The position numbers and the translations under genes were made by a program. This document shows positions 36,601-51,934 of a stretch of DNA of 64,000 bases, piece after piece; positions within the stretch are counted from its first letter, which is position 1; the number at the start of each line of letters is the position of its first letter. The DNA lies in contig WBMV01005161.1 of assembly GCA_013396655.1 (NCBI GenBank), positions 50,171 to 114,170 of the forward strand, given 5' to 3'. Below the pieces are notes generated by a model. The model did not search any database. It was not told the DNA's origin and worked only from the letters and a program-made list of their open reading frames with translations. This DNA comes from Campylorhamphus procurvoides. Its lineage: Eukaryota; Chordata; Aves; Passeriformes; Dendrocolaptidae.

Positions 36601-39600
36601 TTGCACTGGTGGAGAGGTTGTCGAGGTTGACACCACTGGACTGTGATGGGAAACATACATTAACACAGACCTGTCCTGTTGCTGACCAGTAACACCCAGA
36701 TCAGCCAGGTGGTTCTGGTTACTGCCCATTTATGGAATCCTAGTATGAGTTTGGTGGGTCAGAAAGGCTGCCCTGACAGACATCTGCCAGAGCAGAAAGC
36801 AAAACTTAGATGCTATATTGTAAAAGCACAGAAAACAGGTAGGGTAAAAGCAACTGACTGGACCAACTTCACCGAAGTCAAGATTCAGCCACCTTTTCTT
36901 CCACATTTTGGATTACCTAAAGCTGGTACATTAGCAAGTCAGTCATATTTTTCATATTGATTACATTTATCTCTAGTTTCCATACTGAAGCCAAATGTTG
37001 CAGTTTTAACCACTCCAAAACTGTGTCAATTTAACTAAATTTCTAGTATCAATCTGATGTGCTGAAGCTAGTTTAACTCCAAGTGTGGATTAAGCTTCTG
37101 AATGCTGTTTCTCCTACAACTGCCTTCCAACAAAAGTTACAAACTGACTGCAGTTGGCAGAGCTTAAAGACAGCAAAGCAACTAGGATAGGAATAAGTTA
37201 TTGTCTGTACAAGAAAGCTGCACCAGCTCCTAAGTGTGATTATACACATTTACTCAGTAGTCAGACTAACTGTAGTAGCTTCCCACTTCAACCATCTGCT
37301 GTCTCCAGAAAAGCAAGAAGAGTGCCCAGGCAGCTCGTGTGTGAGCCCACCAAATAAATGTTTGAATGGAAGCTTGTCCTAAAGCATCATCTGATTTTAG
37401 ACAAGTAAGTCAACACCCATCTTCACCTTTTCCTCCACAGTCCTGGAAGTCAGAGGGCGAAAAATGAGGAAAGGTATCCAGCAACATGACATTCTCTGGA
37501 AACAGCTCTCTTAAGTCAATACATGTACTTGCATTGGGCCGAAGATTTCCTACCCTGGGAAGTTACTTTGCAAAATAATTAGACAGCACCTGGAAGAGGT
37601 TACCATCTCAAGACAGGCTTTTTTGAAACTAGTATATGTACAAGTAGAGAGCTGACACACAAAACTACATCATCTTTTCTCAGTTCCAAAAGACCTGCCT
37701 AAAAGCTCTTCCTGTTAGCAGGAGGCCACACAGATCACACAGTGAGTCCAGTGCACTGAAAGGAACAACTCTTGCTCTTCTAGGTAATGATATTTTGGGT
37801 AAGACTGGCACGACCATTTTTATAATGGGTGATGTATGCATGGTTTCATCCTCTAGTCCCAGCTTTCATTTCAGGTTTGCATGAACAGTGTTATATTCCA
37901 ACTTACCTCACACTGTTCAAAAGTGGTAGAGAAGTTGGAAAGCTGATAAAGCACCTATAATAACTCATGCTAGCCCCTATTGTACAACACAGTAGTACAA
38001 GCTGTAGGCTGTAGATATTTCAACTACCTTTGTATATACACAAATCATCAACACAAGAATTCAGATCGGCAGTTGTATTTAGGACAATACTGTAATAAAA
38101 AAATGTATCATGCAATCGTTTCCATAAATCACCAAAATCTTCACTTTAAGACAGTATAGCATCTCTGCCCTAATGACTGTGCCAGAATTTTGCTTCCTAT
38201 ATGGTGGGGGGAGAGAAGAAAGGAAAAAAAAAAACACAAAAAGCCCCCACACTTTGCCACTCCCACTTTGAGTTTACTTACACATCTTTGATTTCTTACA
38301 GTGATCAATTCAAGATACAGCTACACAGGCATCCACCACAGCCTCTGCTACAGGAATAGTTATTGTTATTGACAGACACAACTCACCAATGCTCTACAGC
38401 CTAATAGCACCTCGTCACCTCACCTCCTCATATTTCACAGCTTTTGTGACACATGCAACAGACATGATGCTGTTCATAAGCACTGGCAACACTTCCTGAC
38501 TAGTATCAAACCCAGGGCAACTCTTGACAAACATAGGGCAAAGTTAAAAAAACTCACCAGTCAGGGAGATGTGTCATCTTGCACTAAAAAGGGGGAATGG
38601 CTTTCCTGTTGTTCAAAAAAGCCATAGTCCAAGCCTGTGGAACACATATAACCACCCAGAGATTTTAATCTAAAAGATTAATATCATCAGCAGTATGTGA
38701 CTTTATGGAATAAAAATGTAGACTCTTCTGGGGGCTTACAGAGGGGTAAATATGCAAATGTTTCCAACAGCACCTGCATCCTCCAGAAATCCCATAACTC
38801 TTGATTAAACATGAGGCATAAAGTATCACCAATCATATGGGAAGCTCACATGTTCTTTCTGCTTGTAAGAAGTAACAGCCACTGTGTTACCAAGTAAGAG
38901 GCCACTTAAAACACATCCGCCAATATACTGGATAAACACTCCCCACTGTCAAAAAAGAGCCAGGCAAAAGCTTCACCCAGCAGCAGCTCATGGTGGTCTG
39001 TTTTGTGAATATTTGTGAAGTGAATATTCAAGGCCCAGAAAGAATATTTTTACCTGGTTTTTATGCAGCCAGGACATCTTAAAACAAAAGCAAAGAATGG
39101 TGCAGTAAAGCATGCGGCAGACATGTAGAAATCATCTCCTCTTATGACAGGACCAAGGACCAGCACTGACACAGGGAGAAGGAGCAACAGCTAGCGTAGA
39201 AAATTCTACTGCAGTTCTGCAGAGCAATCACTCTGAAACAAGATTATAGATTCGTGACTCTCCAACTCAAGGTTAGACTACAGTGGAAAAAACGCTTAAG
39301 GAGATCAAGCCTGCCTTCAGATACAAACACGCGTTTTCCACAGGAAAATAAACTTTTGAGATGCCTAATGCAGATAAAATATAGAATACTTCTATTCATA
39401 TTGCCTCTGGCAAACAGCATCAGGCATACTCTTTGTTCTGCTTTGGCTACCTACACTATGAAGTTAACAACTATTATGCAGGTTTTCTACTAGTCTCTTC
39501 AAACTACAAATTCATTTTGCTTCAGCCACCTTTCTGTTTTCATTCAGAATAGCCCGAGTTTGTAGGCAATCTTTGAGAGTACTGCAGATGCGCTCACGCA

Positions 39601-42600
39601 CATCACAACCTAGGAAGAACTCAAGCCACTATCAATGTTATTCTTCCCAGACAGATGTGGGTCCAGCAATTTGGGAATACCTATACCCTTCCTGTCAAAA
39701 AATTAAGCTAACTAACAGATCTCAAGGAGGGTAGCTCAGCTACATTTCTGATGGCCTGAGAGATGTTCAAATTTGTTGTCAAAATGGCCACTGCAGAGCT
39801 AGTCTCTCTGCTTCATCCTCCATTCACACAGAAGAGCCATCCCTGTCCTACAAGACTGAATCCAGATACAAGCAAGGGTCTGTCACAGTGCAGTAGCCAG
39901 CTCTAGCACACATCAACATAAAGAATAAGCTAGGACTCTATATAACTTGTTAAAGCAATACAGTTGAGAGAAACTTCACAGCACAGCTAACCTTAGCATA
40001 GATTTAAAAATACAACACATAAATAACTGAAGACTCGAGATTCTTCTGCTACGAAGCACGGAGGCTATATTAAGAATATGACAGCTCCTGGGGAAAACAA
40101 AAGCTGGCAAGGGGAGAAAAGACTATCCCTGCTTGGCATCAAGCAGTGCTTCATTTATTACAGATTTATATAAATCACTGGCATTTGACCAATACCAAGC
40201 TTCTAGATTTTCTGCAGCCAACAAAAGTACTTTAGTCTGTGCTGGTTAAAAATATTCTACTTTTTGTCCTCAGCTTGCTAGGAACGGCTATTTTTAGTAA
40301 GAGTCCAATCAACCTTATCAAAATCAAGCATCAAAAATAGACTGGAGAAATACTGGAAGCATATGCTATTTTTAGCTGCTCTATCTATCCCTGCCGTTAC
40401 CCACAAATTCTGACTGCACAGACCATGCATGAGTGCTTAGTTATTCTAGGCAGATCTTAGTCGTGACCCTTTTTTTCCCTGAACACCTGAATGCAGAAAA
40501 CACTCGATTGATTAAAGATTAATACAGCCGCAAACCATGACAGTTGCCTTTCGTCTGAGTGCTTTTGGGGAGGGGGAGAATACAGAATGACAGAGAGCTT
40601 GCATCAGTATTCCTCTTGGGGATCTATTACATGGAAAGAATATTGCTATTTCAATTCCCTTTTGTTGCTAAAAATAGCAGCCTCAATTGATTCAAGCAAA
40701 CAGGGCACCGGCTTAGCAATGCCAAATTTAGAAACCACTGAAGTCCCAAAGAGTGAACGCTAACGCAGTCTAACACATGCCAGCTCATATTTAACAAAGA
40801 ACAAAGAAGATAAGCATGCTGGCTGCAAGTTAATAAGATAGCAGCAACTCCCTGCATTTTTATTAAATAAAAACAGAAAACTCAGTGCAAAAATTAAGAC
40901 AAACTTCACATCTATTCTCAATTTAACTGCTGAAATAGAAAGCCTCATCAGAAAGATCTGTATCCTGAGCTGGAATCCTAGAAATTCTGGGTTTGGGTTT
41001 TTTTTTATGTAAAGGTTTTTTTCTGCACAAAGAAGCTAACACCTAATGGTCAGGCTTTGAAAAGGCAGGCTACAGATAAAGGTTCAGTTCCCAGAACTGA
41101 ACACTTACTTGGTAACAGCTTGTGTCTAGGAGCTAGGATTGTGGGTAGAAAAATATTCTATAAATATCGCAGCACTGACAAGTTCCCATTTCATCCACAA
41201 CCACAGCAAGAAAGGGTTTTGGGCAGTGCACTCTCAAGATTCTTTAGATTTGAGAGCTAGAAGCAATCTAGAAATGCCAACAAGAAGAGCATACTGAAGA
41301 GTTCATGAAAGTCACAGGCAACACTTAAGCAGTACCAGTTCCAGTTGTCTCTATGGGAGCTCTCTTAGTTCCAGGCTGGTTGTCCCTTATGTGCTTATAT
41401 TCAGGTCTTTGCCATGACATCTTTTTCTCCTGTTAGTCAGAGGCTGCTACGTAATAGACATGGGAGTCTGGGAGGAGAGGGAGAATTCCATCATCCTGTT
41501 CTGAAGCTCCCACCCTGTCCTTTGCTGCTTTCAAGGCTTTTGATCCGGAAACTGTCAGGTGAAACCAAGAGTGCCCTGAACTTAACTTCTGCAATAGCAA
41601 GGAAGTTGTTCAGATCACCTGCTCAAGTCAGTTCAAGTTGAGTTAAGCACTTGCAAAGGCTATAGCTGCCCTGTGCTCTGTAAGACACTACAGTAACTTA
41701 CTGCGTAGTTTTTGTCAAACATTAATACTATCTCTCATTTGTTCATCATTGTGAAATATGCGACAGATGCTGATTGTCACGGCAAGCACGATCAGGTCAA
41801 AAACCCACACACATACAGGTCATTCAAATCACCATTTCTGGTCCTTCCTGTCTCCAGGAGAGGGTGGATACAACACAAAAATTTTGAAGATCAGATAGCT
41901 GAGGAATGGCACTATCTGAAGGCTTTCAGTGTGTTTGCCACTGAAAACACACCTAGATAAGCTACTTTTCTGAGAAGGAACTAAGCAGCCAGTAGACGGG
42001 CCTCCAGGATTGGAGCCTGCAAAGCTGAAAGAAGATTCTACATAAGAAGTCACTAGAAGAAATTTGAGATTTTTTCCCCCTCTTTCACTATGTATTTGTA
42101 GCAGGCAGAAAAATAATTCAAGTCAGTGATGTGACAACAAAAGAACCAACACTTGCAAACAGAAGGACAGCAAGTGATCTTGGCAAGCTATGGGAATATT
42201 CATTTCAAGTCAAAGCTATGCAAGGTGTCAGAATAATTGTGAGCATAGGAAAAGTGGAGATTCGTATAAAATGCAGCACTAGACCCACTTTTAATTAAAA
42301 GGCAAACTGTGTCAAACTTCTTAAAGGTGTGATCAGTTTAGACAAGAATAATGCTCCAGACCTACGAAGCAAAAGAAAATCATTTTATATGATGATCATC
42401 AGGAACTACAACTGTGAGGTGACTGGTACCAACTATAAGAATCTTAGAATATCTTCAGGAGCTACGTGGGGAGGCATCTACAACATTTCAGACAACAAAA
42501 AAAGAAAGGAACTTTATCAGGATATAAACAAATTATTAGTTAGATCAGGGACTGATCTCAGCACAAATCCCGTTCAGCATTTCTGCTAGTGACCACCACA

Positions 42601-45600
42601 GAAAGAAGGAAGCGCTTCATGAACTTCACAGATAACCTAGCTACTGAGAGGGTCACTGCAAAGAATTGGATGGGTCTACAGACCACAGGAATAAAAACAG
42701 AATATCGTCAGATATTACGTACTGACATAGTGGTACCAGATGTCAAGATACACACTTGAGATTAACTTTCTATAGAGTTGAGGTGACCATCGTAAGCAAT
42801 GAAAAAAAGGTACCTGGGGTGCAGTGGCTGCATATAAAATGGTCTATAAACTGCCATTCTGATGCAGCTATAAAGACAACTTATATAACCACTGAGGTCC
42901 TCCCCATTGTAATAGAAAACAATAATACATTAAGTGATTTAAATAGGAACAACTGAAAAAAAAAAGCTGCTAAGATGATTAAGAGTTACCTGTTCTGGGA
43001 GATGAGGTTAAAAGGGATTTGTTTGCTCTCTTCAGGTTCATGTAGTATAATCATCAGAAAAGGAAAAGTTTAGGCTAACATTGGGAAGAAACAATAAGTT
43101 GCTCACAAATAGGATTGAAAATTAATATATCTTGACAGGAGTGAAAAAAACCCTGTTTCTGATTGTGAAGAGCACAGTAAAGGTAAGGAATCTGACCCGC
43201 TGGAGGAGCTCTGAGATGCAGGAGAAGCCAGAGCTAACTTTGGAAACAGAGCTACAAACTTGCAACAAGAATCTGTTCATTACTATCCATTTAATAGACC
43301 AGAAGGAATATGGGAAACAAAATAAGCCTGACTGTAATTTGTTTGTTGTTTTCAATACATTCTGTTAACTGCAGGCTTCTAGGCTTCCTCAGGTTGTCAG
43401 AGGGCATCACAGAAACTCTTCCCCCCACCGTCTCAAGAGGTAACTGGACTTCCAGAGTGTCTCTCTTCCTGAAAGAGAGAGTAATGGAAGCTAAAGATAT
43501 AAACCAAAAATTATATGAGAGATAAATGCACAGTGGGCCTAACAGACCAGAGACTGGTTCCATGAAGAGGATCTGAACTGGAAAGGGGTTCCTTCTTGGG
43601 ACCTCCTTATCCTGCTGGCAATAACTCAAATCATCTTAATCACCTCCCTACTCACAGTGAGAACATCAGTCTCCAGAAACATTTGGGGCATGAAAAGAAG
43701 CAACAGCATCTTGTAATGGCTTTTTAAGATCAGACTGTGGGCATGAAATTCTTGCAGTGCTAAATACAACCTTTTCACTACACTTTTGAAATGCTGGCTG
43801 ATCTTTCACAGTCTCATGACTAGGACCTGAACTACTTAAGAGTTATACAAAACATAAAGTCTTGAAGAAATTTCTAAATGAAGGTTTGGGTATTTATTTC
43901 AAGCATTATGCATCATTCAGTATGAGCATGGACATCCAACACACCGGGTCATTAGAAAAACCCCCATGTAGTCCCATGTTACCATTCACCTGTTCCTTCC
44001 CTTTGCACACATCCAACTATTTATAATGAAAGACGATGGGGAGAAAAAAAACCTCTCTTATAGTGTAACTATTGAATAACAAGAAGAGATCTTCCAGCTC
44101 AGAACAGAGATCCCACTAACCCCAGACTTGTCTCTGATAGTGGTCAGCAATACGTATTGAGGGGAGAATTTAAGAAGTCAGTCACATTGTGATGTCTCTC
44201 CAGGATGCTCTTCCTATCTCCAGCTTACACCCCTGCAATTCGTTGGACTACAGCTGGTGATTCTGGACAAACTCACAGAAGAAAAATCTATCAAGATCTT
44301 TTAAAGCAATTTTTTTTAATCCATGTAAACATTTAGCATCTAATATGCTGAACTACATCCCACATAGGACAGTATCATCTCCTTCTGTTGCTTTTGAAAC
44401 TCATGTGCTAGCTTGGGATTTGGTGCTTTCTCCACCACCTCTTGACCACGGCAAACAATGACACTGGTCACTGCTTATTTTTTCTCTGTTCTTTAAATTG
44501 AATTTGTGAATTTTCAAGTTATTTTATATATTAAACAGCTAAATCCAATGGATATAACAAAATTTGTAACACTAGATTTTTAGGAAACCCTTTGATGGAA
44601 GCCTCTATCAGAATCTCTTTGAACTACAGGTTTGCAGATAGCAAATAATTAAAACATTAAGTACATTTAAAATATCAAAATTATCTAAATATTATGAATT
44701 TCATCTATTAGAAAAAGCATGCTCCTTTGCTACTTCCAGAATTAAAATCTTCCTCTCAAATGCAAGTTACAGAGTAGAATTTCACTGCATCAACAACATG
44801 CCAAAAATAGACAAACTGGGAAGCACAGAAATACTAAGAAAACTGACACTGTAGAAACTGACTTTTTTTCCTTAATTTCCAGCTCCAGTGAATCCCAAGC
44901 CACACGAGTGCTCGGACATACCTTCACCACCTTCATTAGCGCTCTGCCTTGTGCCAAAGATGATAAACATCTGCAGCATCTAAGTCTGCAACAAGAATCA
45001 CTGTGCTCAAGATAAACCACTCTTTGGAAAAGACAGGTCTCTGAGAAGAGAGCGAGCTACGGAGACTCTCAGGAATATGTTCTCACATAACACAGTCTGC
45101 CAGCTTTCAGGTGATGAGCTCATCCAGACCTAAGTAGCTCCATAGAACCACTGGGTGCCTCCACAAGGAGCCTTTCGGCCTCCTGAAAAGCTGAGGAATG
45201 CTTTGCAGTCATACATTCATCCAGTCCTGCACCCGATCGACAGACCTCCTTGCAGCACAGCCCCGAGAGGGAAAGCAGAAAGCAAAGATGGTCCCAAGTG
45301 GGAGCCAGGCTGGGCTCACCTTACCTGCTGCCAAACCAGTACCAATACACCAGCCAGGTGCAGAATGGCATTGTAGGAGCCATACACTGGCTCTGTGCTC
45401 CTAGACATTTTCTCACGCAGAACAGGGGTTGCTAGCTAACCCAGGTCTGCATGGATGAACTTGGCCACCATTGCACCTTCCTGATGAAGGCACATACAAA
45501 GCAGCACAAGAGCAGCCTCACATGTGGACAAGCCATTCCACTCTGGCTCAGATCACCCATGCCAGGCCTGTGCTCACTTCATGCAGTCACTAACATGTTG

Positions 45601-48600
45601 CTGTCTCACCTGCTTTTTCCCGTAACATTCATGCAACCTGGGTATCATTACCCTTAATGACAGTAACTCATTTTAGGTCTAGTCTCCAATCCTTAACCTC
45701 TTATTTACAATGTGGTTTCAAACCCATTATAGTCAAAATAGATCAAAAGAAAAGAAACACGTGGGTTACTTAATTTTTGCTAGAATACCATCTACCACTG
45801 TACAGTCTTCCACAAAGCCACTTAGTTAGGGCTTAGAAATTCTAATATGCAAAAATAAAAATGTTCCATTTTTATGAAAGGATGATATAAATCAGGATAG
45901 CTACTTAGATGTGCAGAAGGGAAACCAAGTTTTAACCCTGAGAAAGGCAGTGTTGTATTATCTCATGCAGCAGAAATATGAATGATAAAGTGTATCTTTG
46001 ATATGACTGATAAAATCTAACTTTGATATGCAACTTTTTAATTGCACACATTTCAGGAGGTTTCTAATCAAGTCACACAACAAGCTTTGTATGTTATCTT
46101 CCCATACACAAGTGTGCACATTTGCACCTAAGAACCCTCCTTAGAAAGATCTCAACCTACAATGCCTCTCCAAATAAGACCAAAATCTAAAACATTTTTC
46201 CCCTTAAAGCAGGTTAGCATGTGTGTATATACAGTTTAAGCATACTGAATCTCCACTTCTAACCTCAAAAGTATCAGTAACCAACCATTCTAATAATTTT
46301 ATTGTTCTTACATTTTTGCCATACTATTACTTATCGTAACACTTACCTTTGGCCCTGCCTGAACAAGCCCTCTCGGGTACCAGTGCTCCAAAGACTTCAA
46401 TAATTTTTAAAATGATAAATAAAACTAATCAGGACAGTTGACTCAGACCTTCAACTACTTGAAATAGAGTATTTGCACCCTTTTCACTTGTTTCACTCAG
46501 TACCCTTCTAGCATTTGGGATCACATCATTCAGGTAAAACCTTAGTATACAGTCTGACTACTATGAAACCCATCACTCTCCTAGGTGAGTCCTCCTTGGG
46601 CCATGAGCTAATAACTCAGCTCCAGCAGCAAGTTGTTCCTGACTGCCACCTCCCACAAGCAAAAACTCTTCTCCAACACCATCAAAAGCAGCAAAGAGTC
46701 ACTCAAAAGCCAGCTCCTATCACTGCTACAGCAAGATTCCCACATTTGGGTTCAGGGGAAAAAGAAAGGGGCCAGTAGCAGTACCAATTGCTCTGATGAC
46801 AACAGTTCCTTGCCAACTCTGATGACTCTTCAAAGATACGAGGAGCAACATTTCCTTAAAGCCTAAAGCTTTCTACACATATAGGACAGTTGCATCATGG
46901 AGGTTCAGAAGTCCAGCAGCCTAGAAAGCAACTGTAATATGGCATTTCTGCCATGAAATTTGTGCTACAGATTCACACTTATCGAGAGTTACTGCCACAC
47001 TACCCTAAAACTGTTCTGCTTCAAGCCATGCACTTCTCAATATCCCACATCTTCTATTGTTAGAAGTCAGCTGGCCTATATAAATTCATTGCAAAGAGAT
47101 CTTGAATGGCTTCTCTGGGAAGTAATTTTATATCTGACAAACACCCCAAAACATGAAACATATGAAACATTTAATACATTAAGCTATTTCTTAATAGCAC
47201 TGCCACATTGAGGTATTTTGGGGCCAGCAGAGAGGGCAGCCAAGGTGATCAGTTCTGCAGCAAACCCGTTTCACCCCTTCCCATGCCCTCGCTCTGTGCA
47301 CCAGAGCAGTTCACCCATTGCAGACAATAAGCAAAGCTGCGTAAGCAGCCGAGTACAGGAGATGAATGAACTGTGTGACGCTAAAGATCTGTGAATTGGA
47401 AAATCTAGTGCATGAATTAAAATCTGTACTCTCTCTCCCCCTCTCCCTTTTCCCCCAGAAAAGAAATGTATACAGCAGGACATAAAAGGAGAAATAGAGA
47501 GAGATGGAAAAAATGTGGTCTGACACATTTATAAAAACTGATGGCCTGTCACCCAGACGCTGATGAATATTTTTTACAGGATAAAAATGGCAACCTAGAG
47601 TCTAAAAATAAAATGCTGTGCTGCAGACCTGTCTGGTTCAGCAACACCACTGGAATACAAACACTCCTTTGCTGGTATATCTTCACTAAGATTTCAGAAT
47701 AGAGAAGGAAAAAAACCACTGTAGAACATACCTTCTACCTTCAAGAGAAGGGATTTGGGTTTTGTGGGGGTTTTTTAGTAAAAATTTTTATTAGCATTAT
47801 ACTTCGCTTGCATTGTATAATTGCAATTTAAAAAAAAAAAAAAGTGCTACATTTTAAGTGATTGATGAGAATGGCAAACTACCTCATGCTGCATGAAGCA
47901 ATTTTTTTTCTTCCCTTCCCCTGATAATTACAATATAAGAACATATTTATCAGTGTCTTTAAACTGTAATTTCAGTAAGCTTAAAAAAGTATTTTTAGAA
48001 TCATGCTGCAGACAGAATTGTGGACAATGCTATTTTCAAACGCACCCCACCCCCAGAGACAGAAAATACTTTTACTTCATTGTCTACTACAATTTAGATT
48101 AAAAACATGCTTAGCTGAGAAGCAAAAATGACCGAACATCATTCACAAGAAGCACTAATTTCTCAAGAATATCCACACTGCAGACAGGCTGCCTTATGCA
48201 GTATCGATGCTATTTTTGGCAAGTGATGCAATAGCTGCAAGGGCTCTCCCAGAACCTTTAATTTAAGAGCCCAAGCCATACTAAAACATGTTTCAACATA
48301 CCTAATAAGCCTGCATTGTCACCTTCCAATTCCCTGCACCAGCATATTATCCACTTAAAACTTCAAAAAGGGTAACTTATCTTCCAAGAAAGAGACAGAT
48401 TTTACATGTGAAGAAAAAAAAATCTGTATCTATACATCCATCAGCAAATACACCTGCCTTGCACTATATATGACAAGGAAGTTACACAACACTGTATGGA
48501 GATTTTCTGACCTCTTCAATTTCTATTGAAATACAAAGCAGATTGGTTTTCTTGCTGAATTTTTGTAGACTTTGAAAAGCCCACAAAGTTAATACATCTA

Positions 48601-49612
48601 ATCCTTCCCAAAGCTGTTTCCTTTCTTGGAGATCTTTTTAGAGATTCTTGTGTCTAACAGACAACTGTTAAGACCCATTTCTGTTACGTGACTGTTTCAG
48701 CACCAAAAATTCTAAAAAACAAGAAAAGTTCCTGAAATGCTAGGGTTTTTTAAAATTATTTTTAAAATAGAATAGGGATTTTCCAGTCCTTTGGATCTGT
48801 GGATCCTTTATGTTCTGCAATAGCCATATGGACTTCCATGTACAGATTCAAGCTTATGGGTAAGTTTTACACTGACCCCCTTATAAATTCTAGTTCTACC
48901 TGCTCCCTTCCAAAATACCCCAAAGCTAATCCCAACGTCAGAACTACCCAAGAAATTACTTTTGTATGACTTCTTATCTTGAGGGGCCTATGGAAAAGGA
49001 AGACATGCAATGGCTCTAAAAAAAATACACATTGTATTTTGAATGTGCAGTCATGGACAAAATATATTAATAAATCCATAAGGCCAACCTGCTGCTACGC
49101 AGAATTTGAGTCCTTTGCTTAACGCAGGCAGAGTACATATAACAGCTCTTACCTACTACTTCAGTCAATCAATTTATCAGTCATGGCCAGTGTTTAGGGA
49201 TAAGGAGGAATTTGTCTACGTACATCATGTTTCCAAGTTTTACATCTCAGATCCTACAGTGTGTTAAGAGATCATGACAGAGCAAAGATCTTTCCCTCTT
49301 CATGAGTTCTCATCATGTCATGTACCACCCAAGAAAGACAGAAGTAGGAAAGCTTGACAACACTCTACTTGTTTGCAGCAGTCAAGTTCTGCCTCCCCAC
49401 CACCCACAAAATATATTTACTTTCTCCCCCTCCAACACAAGCATGGGAAAGCCAATATAGGCAGAATTTGTAAACATCTGCAGGCTATCTGGGAAAAAGG
49501 AATCCAGCTGCAAAGAGGTGAGACTCAGAGAATTCATTCAGAAGCTCTCTCAGAGATCCTGACTGCTCAAAAGTAGAACAGAAATTGAGGCAGGAAGACA
49601 CCCAGTGATATT

Positions 49613-50170
49613 TTATTCATTTTGGCTAGAAGCAATGTTAAAACAAGCTGTACACTGAGAAGGTAGCATTTGCTCTAGGGACACAGAGAAATGAAAATAA
49701 GGACTCTGCAGAACAGCTGAAGTGGCAACAAGACTCATGTTCAAACCATGCAACCTGCTCAAAAGTAAGGAACCTGAAGTACAGAGAGCTCCATATCTGA
49801 AGCCCCTGAACAGCAATATGGGAAGCATCACACTGGGAATTTTACATGGCCTTGCAAATGTGGCAGGAAGACAACAACTGTGGGTTGCCAGTTCAGGCCC
49901 TTCAATGTATATACAGCAGGAAACAAGGGCATAAACATACATCTGCTTTGTTCCTGCACTACAGGAGCAACAAGAAGCCAGGAGACCAGGCCAGTTTCCA
50001 TAACCAGTTCCTGGTGGTTTTACTGAGATGAAGTAAAAGCGCAGAAATGCAAGATGTGTCATGTTTGTTGACACAGAGAGGAGAAACATGGGAGCCTGAA
50101 AGAGCTGCTCCCATTCACCCAGCCCCCTGCTCCTCACATGAGGCTGCAGAACTGTGGGACCACAGGACAT
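49613..50170 (-). other. Unassigned 185-codon open frame
   Basis: An uninterrupted 185-codon frame with an ATG, in sequence that is not strongly GC-rich. The translation is rich in Cys, Ser and Leu, with no domain, repeat or signal that I recognise. A plus-strand frame also stays open across part of it. My rough estimate is that one frame of this length by chance in 64 kb on six frames is unlikely but not remarkable. It is most probably non-coding. Confidence 0.2.
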
Positions 50171-51098
50171 TCACAATCCTCATTACATCTGTGTGCAGGC
50201 TCATCTAGGATAAATACAGACTGAAACTAATGTGACCACTACAGATGAAAGTCTCTAGTATTAAAAAGGATAATAAAATTGAAAGGCTTAGAATAAGAAG
50301 CCACCTAGGCTAATTAGCAAAGTAGTTCACATTAAGCGAGAACCAACAACACCTTGTTTAGATGTATCTTCTCCTAGAAGATATAATAATATGCTTCTAT
50401 TCTCACCGAATGGAAAGATCCAAAATTTCAGGTCGCCCAAATTGTCAGTTCCCAAGGAAAAAAAAGGTGGACGGGACTTTTTAAACTGCCTATTGCTATC
50501 CAAGACTCAAAACAGTATCAAATACGACCCTTACTCCCTTCCCCCTTGCTATTTTGTAATGAAGTATCTGTGCAATCTTGCTTGAACCACCTGCTTAAAG
50601 TAGCACTCCTGGGAATAGAAGAAAATACCCCTCAGGGTGTTCCCTCTCGCAGGTTCAAGCATGATTGCATGCACTCCGAGATCCATGAGAAGTTCGTAAC
50701 CACGTTTTTGCTATGCTAGGAATGGCTCTAAAGCTTTTATAACCTCTAACTCTAATTTAAAGACTGTTACTTCTGTTAAAAAGTTGAGCCCTCTCAGTTG
50801 CACTGGAAACAGCTTCTCACAGATTGTCAGAGACAAAGATGGCTTCAGGAATATATTTAGTAAATAATGTTCTGTTAAAAAGATGCAAAGACAAGCACAA
50901 AGAAAAGATCCTGTACGATGGCAAGCCTTTATTCGGCTGTTGAGATCTTAATAAAGGCAACTCTTCAAAATGTAGAGAAGTAGCACTAGAAGAATTTAAA
51001 TTTTTAGTATCCTTGAAAGTTACCTAATTATGATAAGAAACAATCTATTCAAATACCTAGTTAATTAAAAAAAAATGAACTCCGCCCCGCAGCGCCCC

Positions 51099-51164
51099 CC
51101 AGCACCGCACACCATTCATAAAAACCGGGGCGCGCACAGCTGAAAGACAATGGTGCGGTGCTGG
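51099..51164. repeat. GC-rich inverted repeat / hairpin
   Basis: The left arm CCAGCACCGCACACCATT (51099-51116) pairs with the right arm AATGGTGCGGTGCTGG (51149-51164) over 16 bp, with a single two-base AC bulge. The loop is 32 bases. Confidence 0.85.
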
Positions 51165-51842
51165 ACATCGAGCACGTCTGAGCGGTACTCTGTATGTTTT
51201 TGACCCTAAAATATACAGTTTTAGCTAAAATGAGCGTATTTGGTACGTATTGTTCCATTGAGGTCCCTGCCATCCCACGCTCTTAATTACATTTGCTTTA
51301 ATTGAGTATTTCTACCCATTGGGGGGGGAAGGAGATGAATAATGTTAACGCGCCCGACTTAATCAACTTAGAAGGCAACAGTCGTCTCATGAGAAATGCC
51401 CTCGATAAATTACCATCAAGCATCAGGGAGACTCTTACGTTAAAGCGCTCTAGAAATCCTTGACTGTTTTATTTGCATCGGTACTGTTTTGCAATCGGTG
51501 TTTGCCTCAAGATTTAAGGAAGAACTCGGGCATCACTGCCTTTGCCTTCCCGTTTCTAAAGAAAGAAACGCCCACCGATGCCTTCTATATTTCACTCCGA
51601 GCCCTTGAAAACTGGCAGTATTTCCCCCGGTGGAAAACTCCCCAGATTTTCCCATGGAAATGAGGCTCCCATCGAGCCTCCTTAAATGTTTCACCTACAA
51701 TTGATTCGATGCACTTTCTTCTCCCTGGCAGAGCAGGGAGGCAGAGGAAGCGCCTGCGGGCACTGTATGGGCTGGCGCAGGCTGTGCTTGGTGACCCCCC
51801 CGGCCGCACGTGGACCAGCCAGTGTCCCTGCCAGCGTCCCTG

Positions 51843-51934
51843 NNNNNNNNNNNNNNNNNNNNNNNNNNNNNNNNNNNNNNNNNNNNNNNNNNNNNNNNNN
51901 NNNNNNNNNNNNNNNNNNNNNNNNNNNNNNNNNN
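51843..51934. other. Assembly gap (92 N)
   Basis: A run of 92 undetermined bases inside the most GC-rich part of the island; true length unknown. Single ambiguous bases also occur at 16126 and 52135. Confidence 0.99.
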
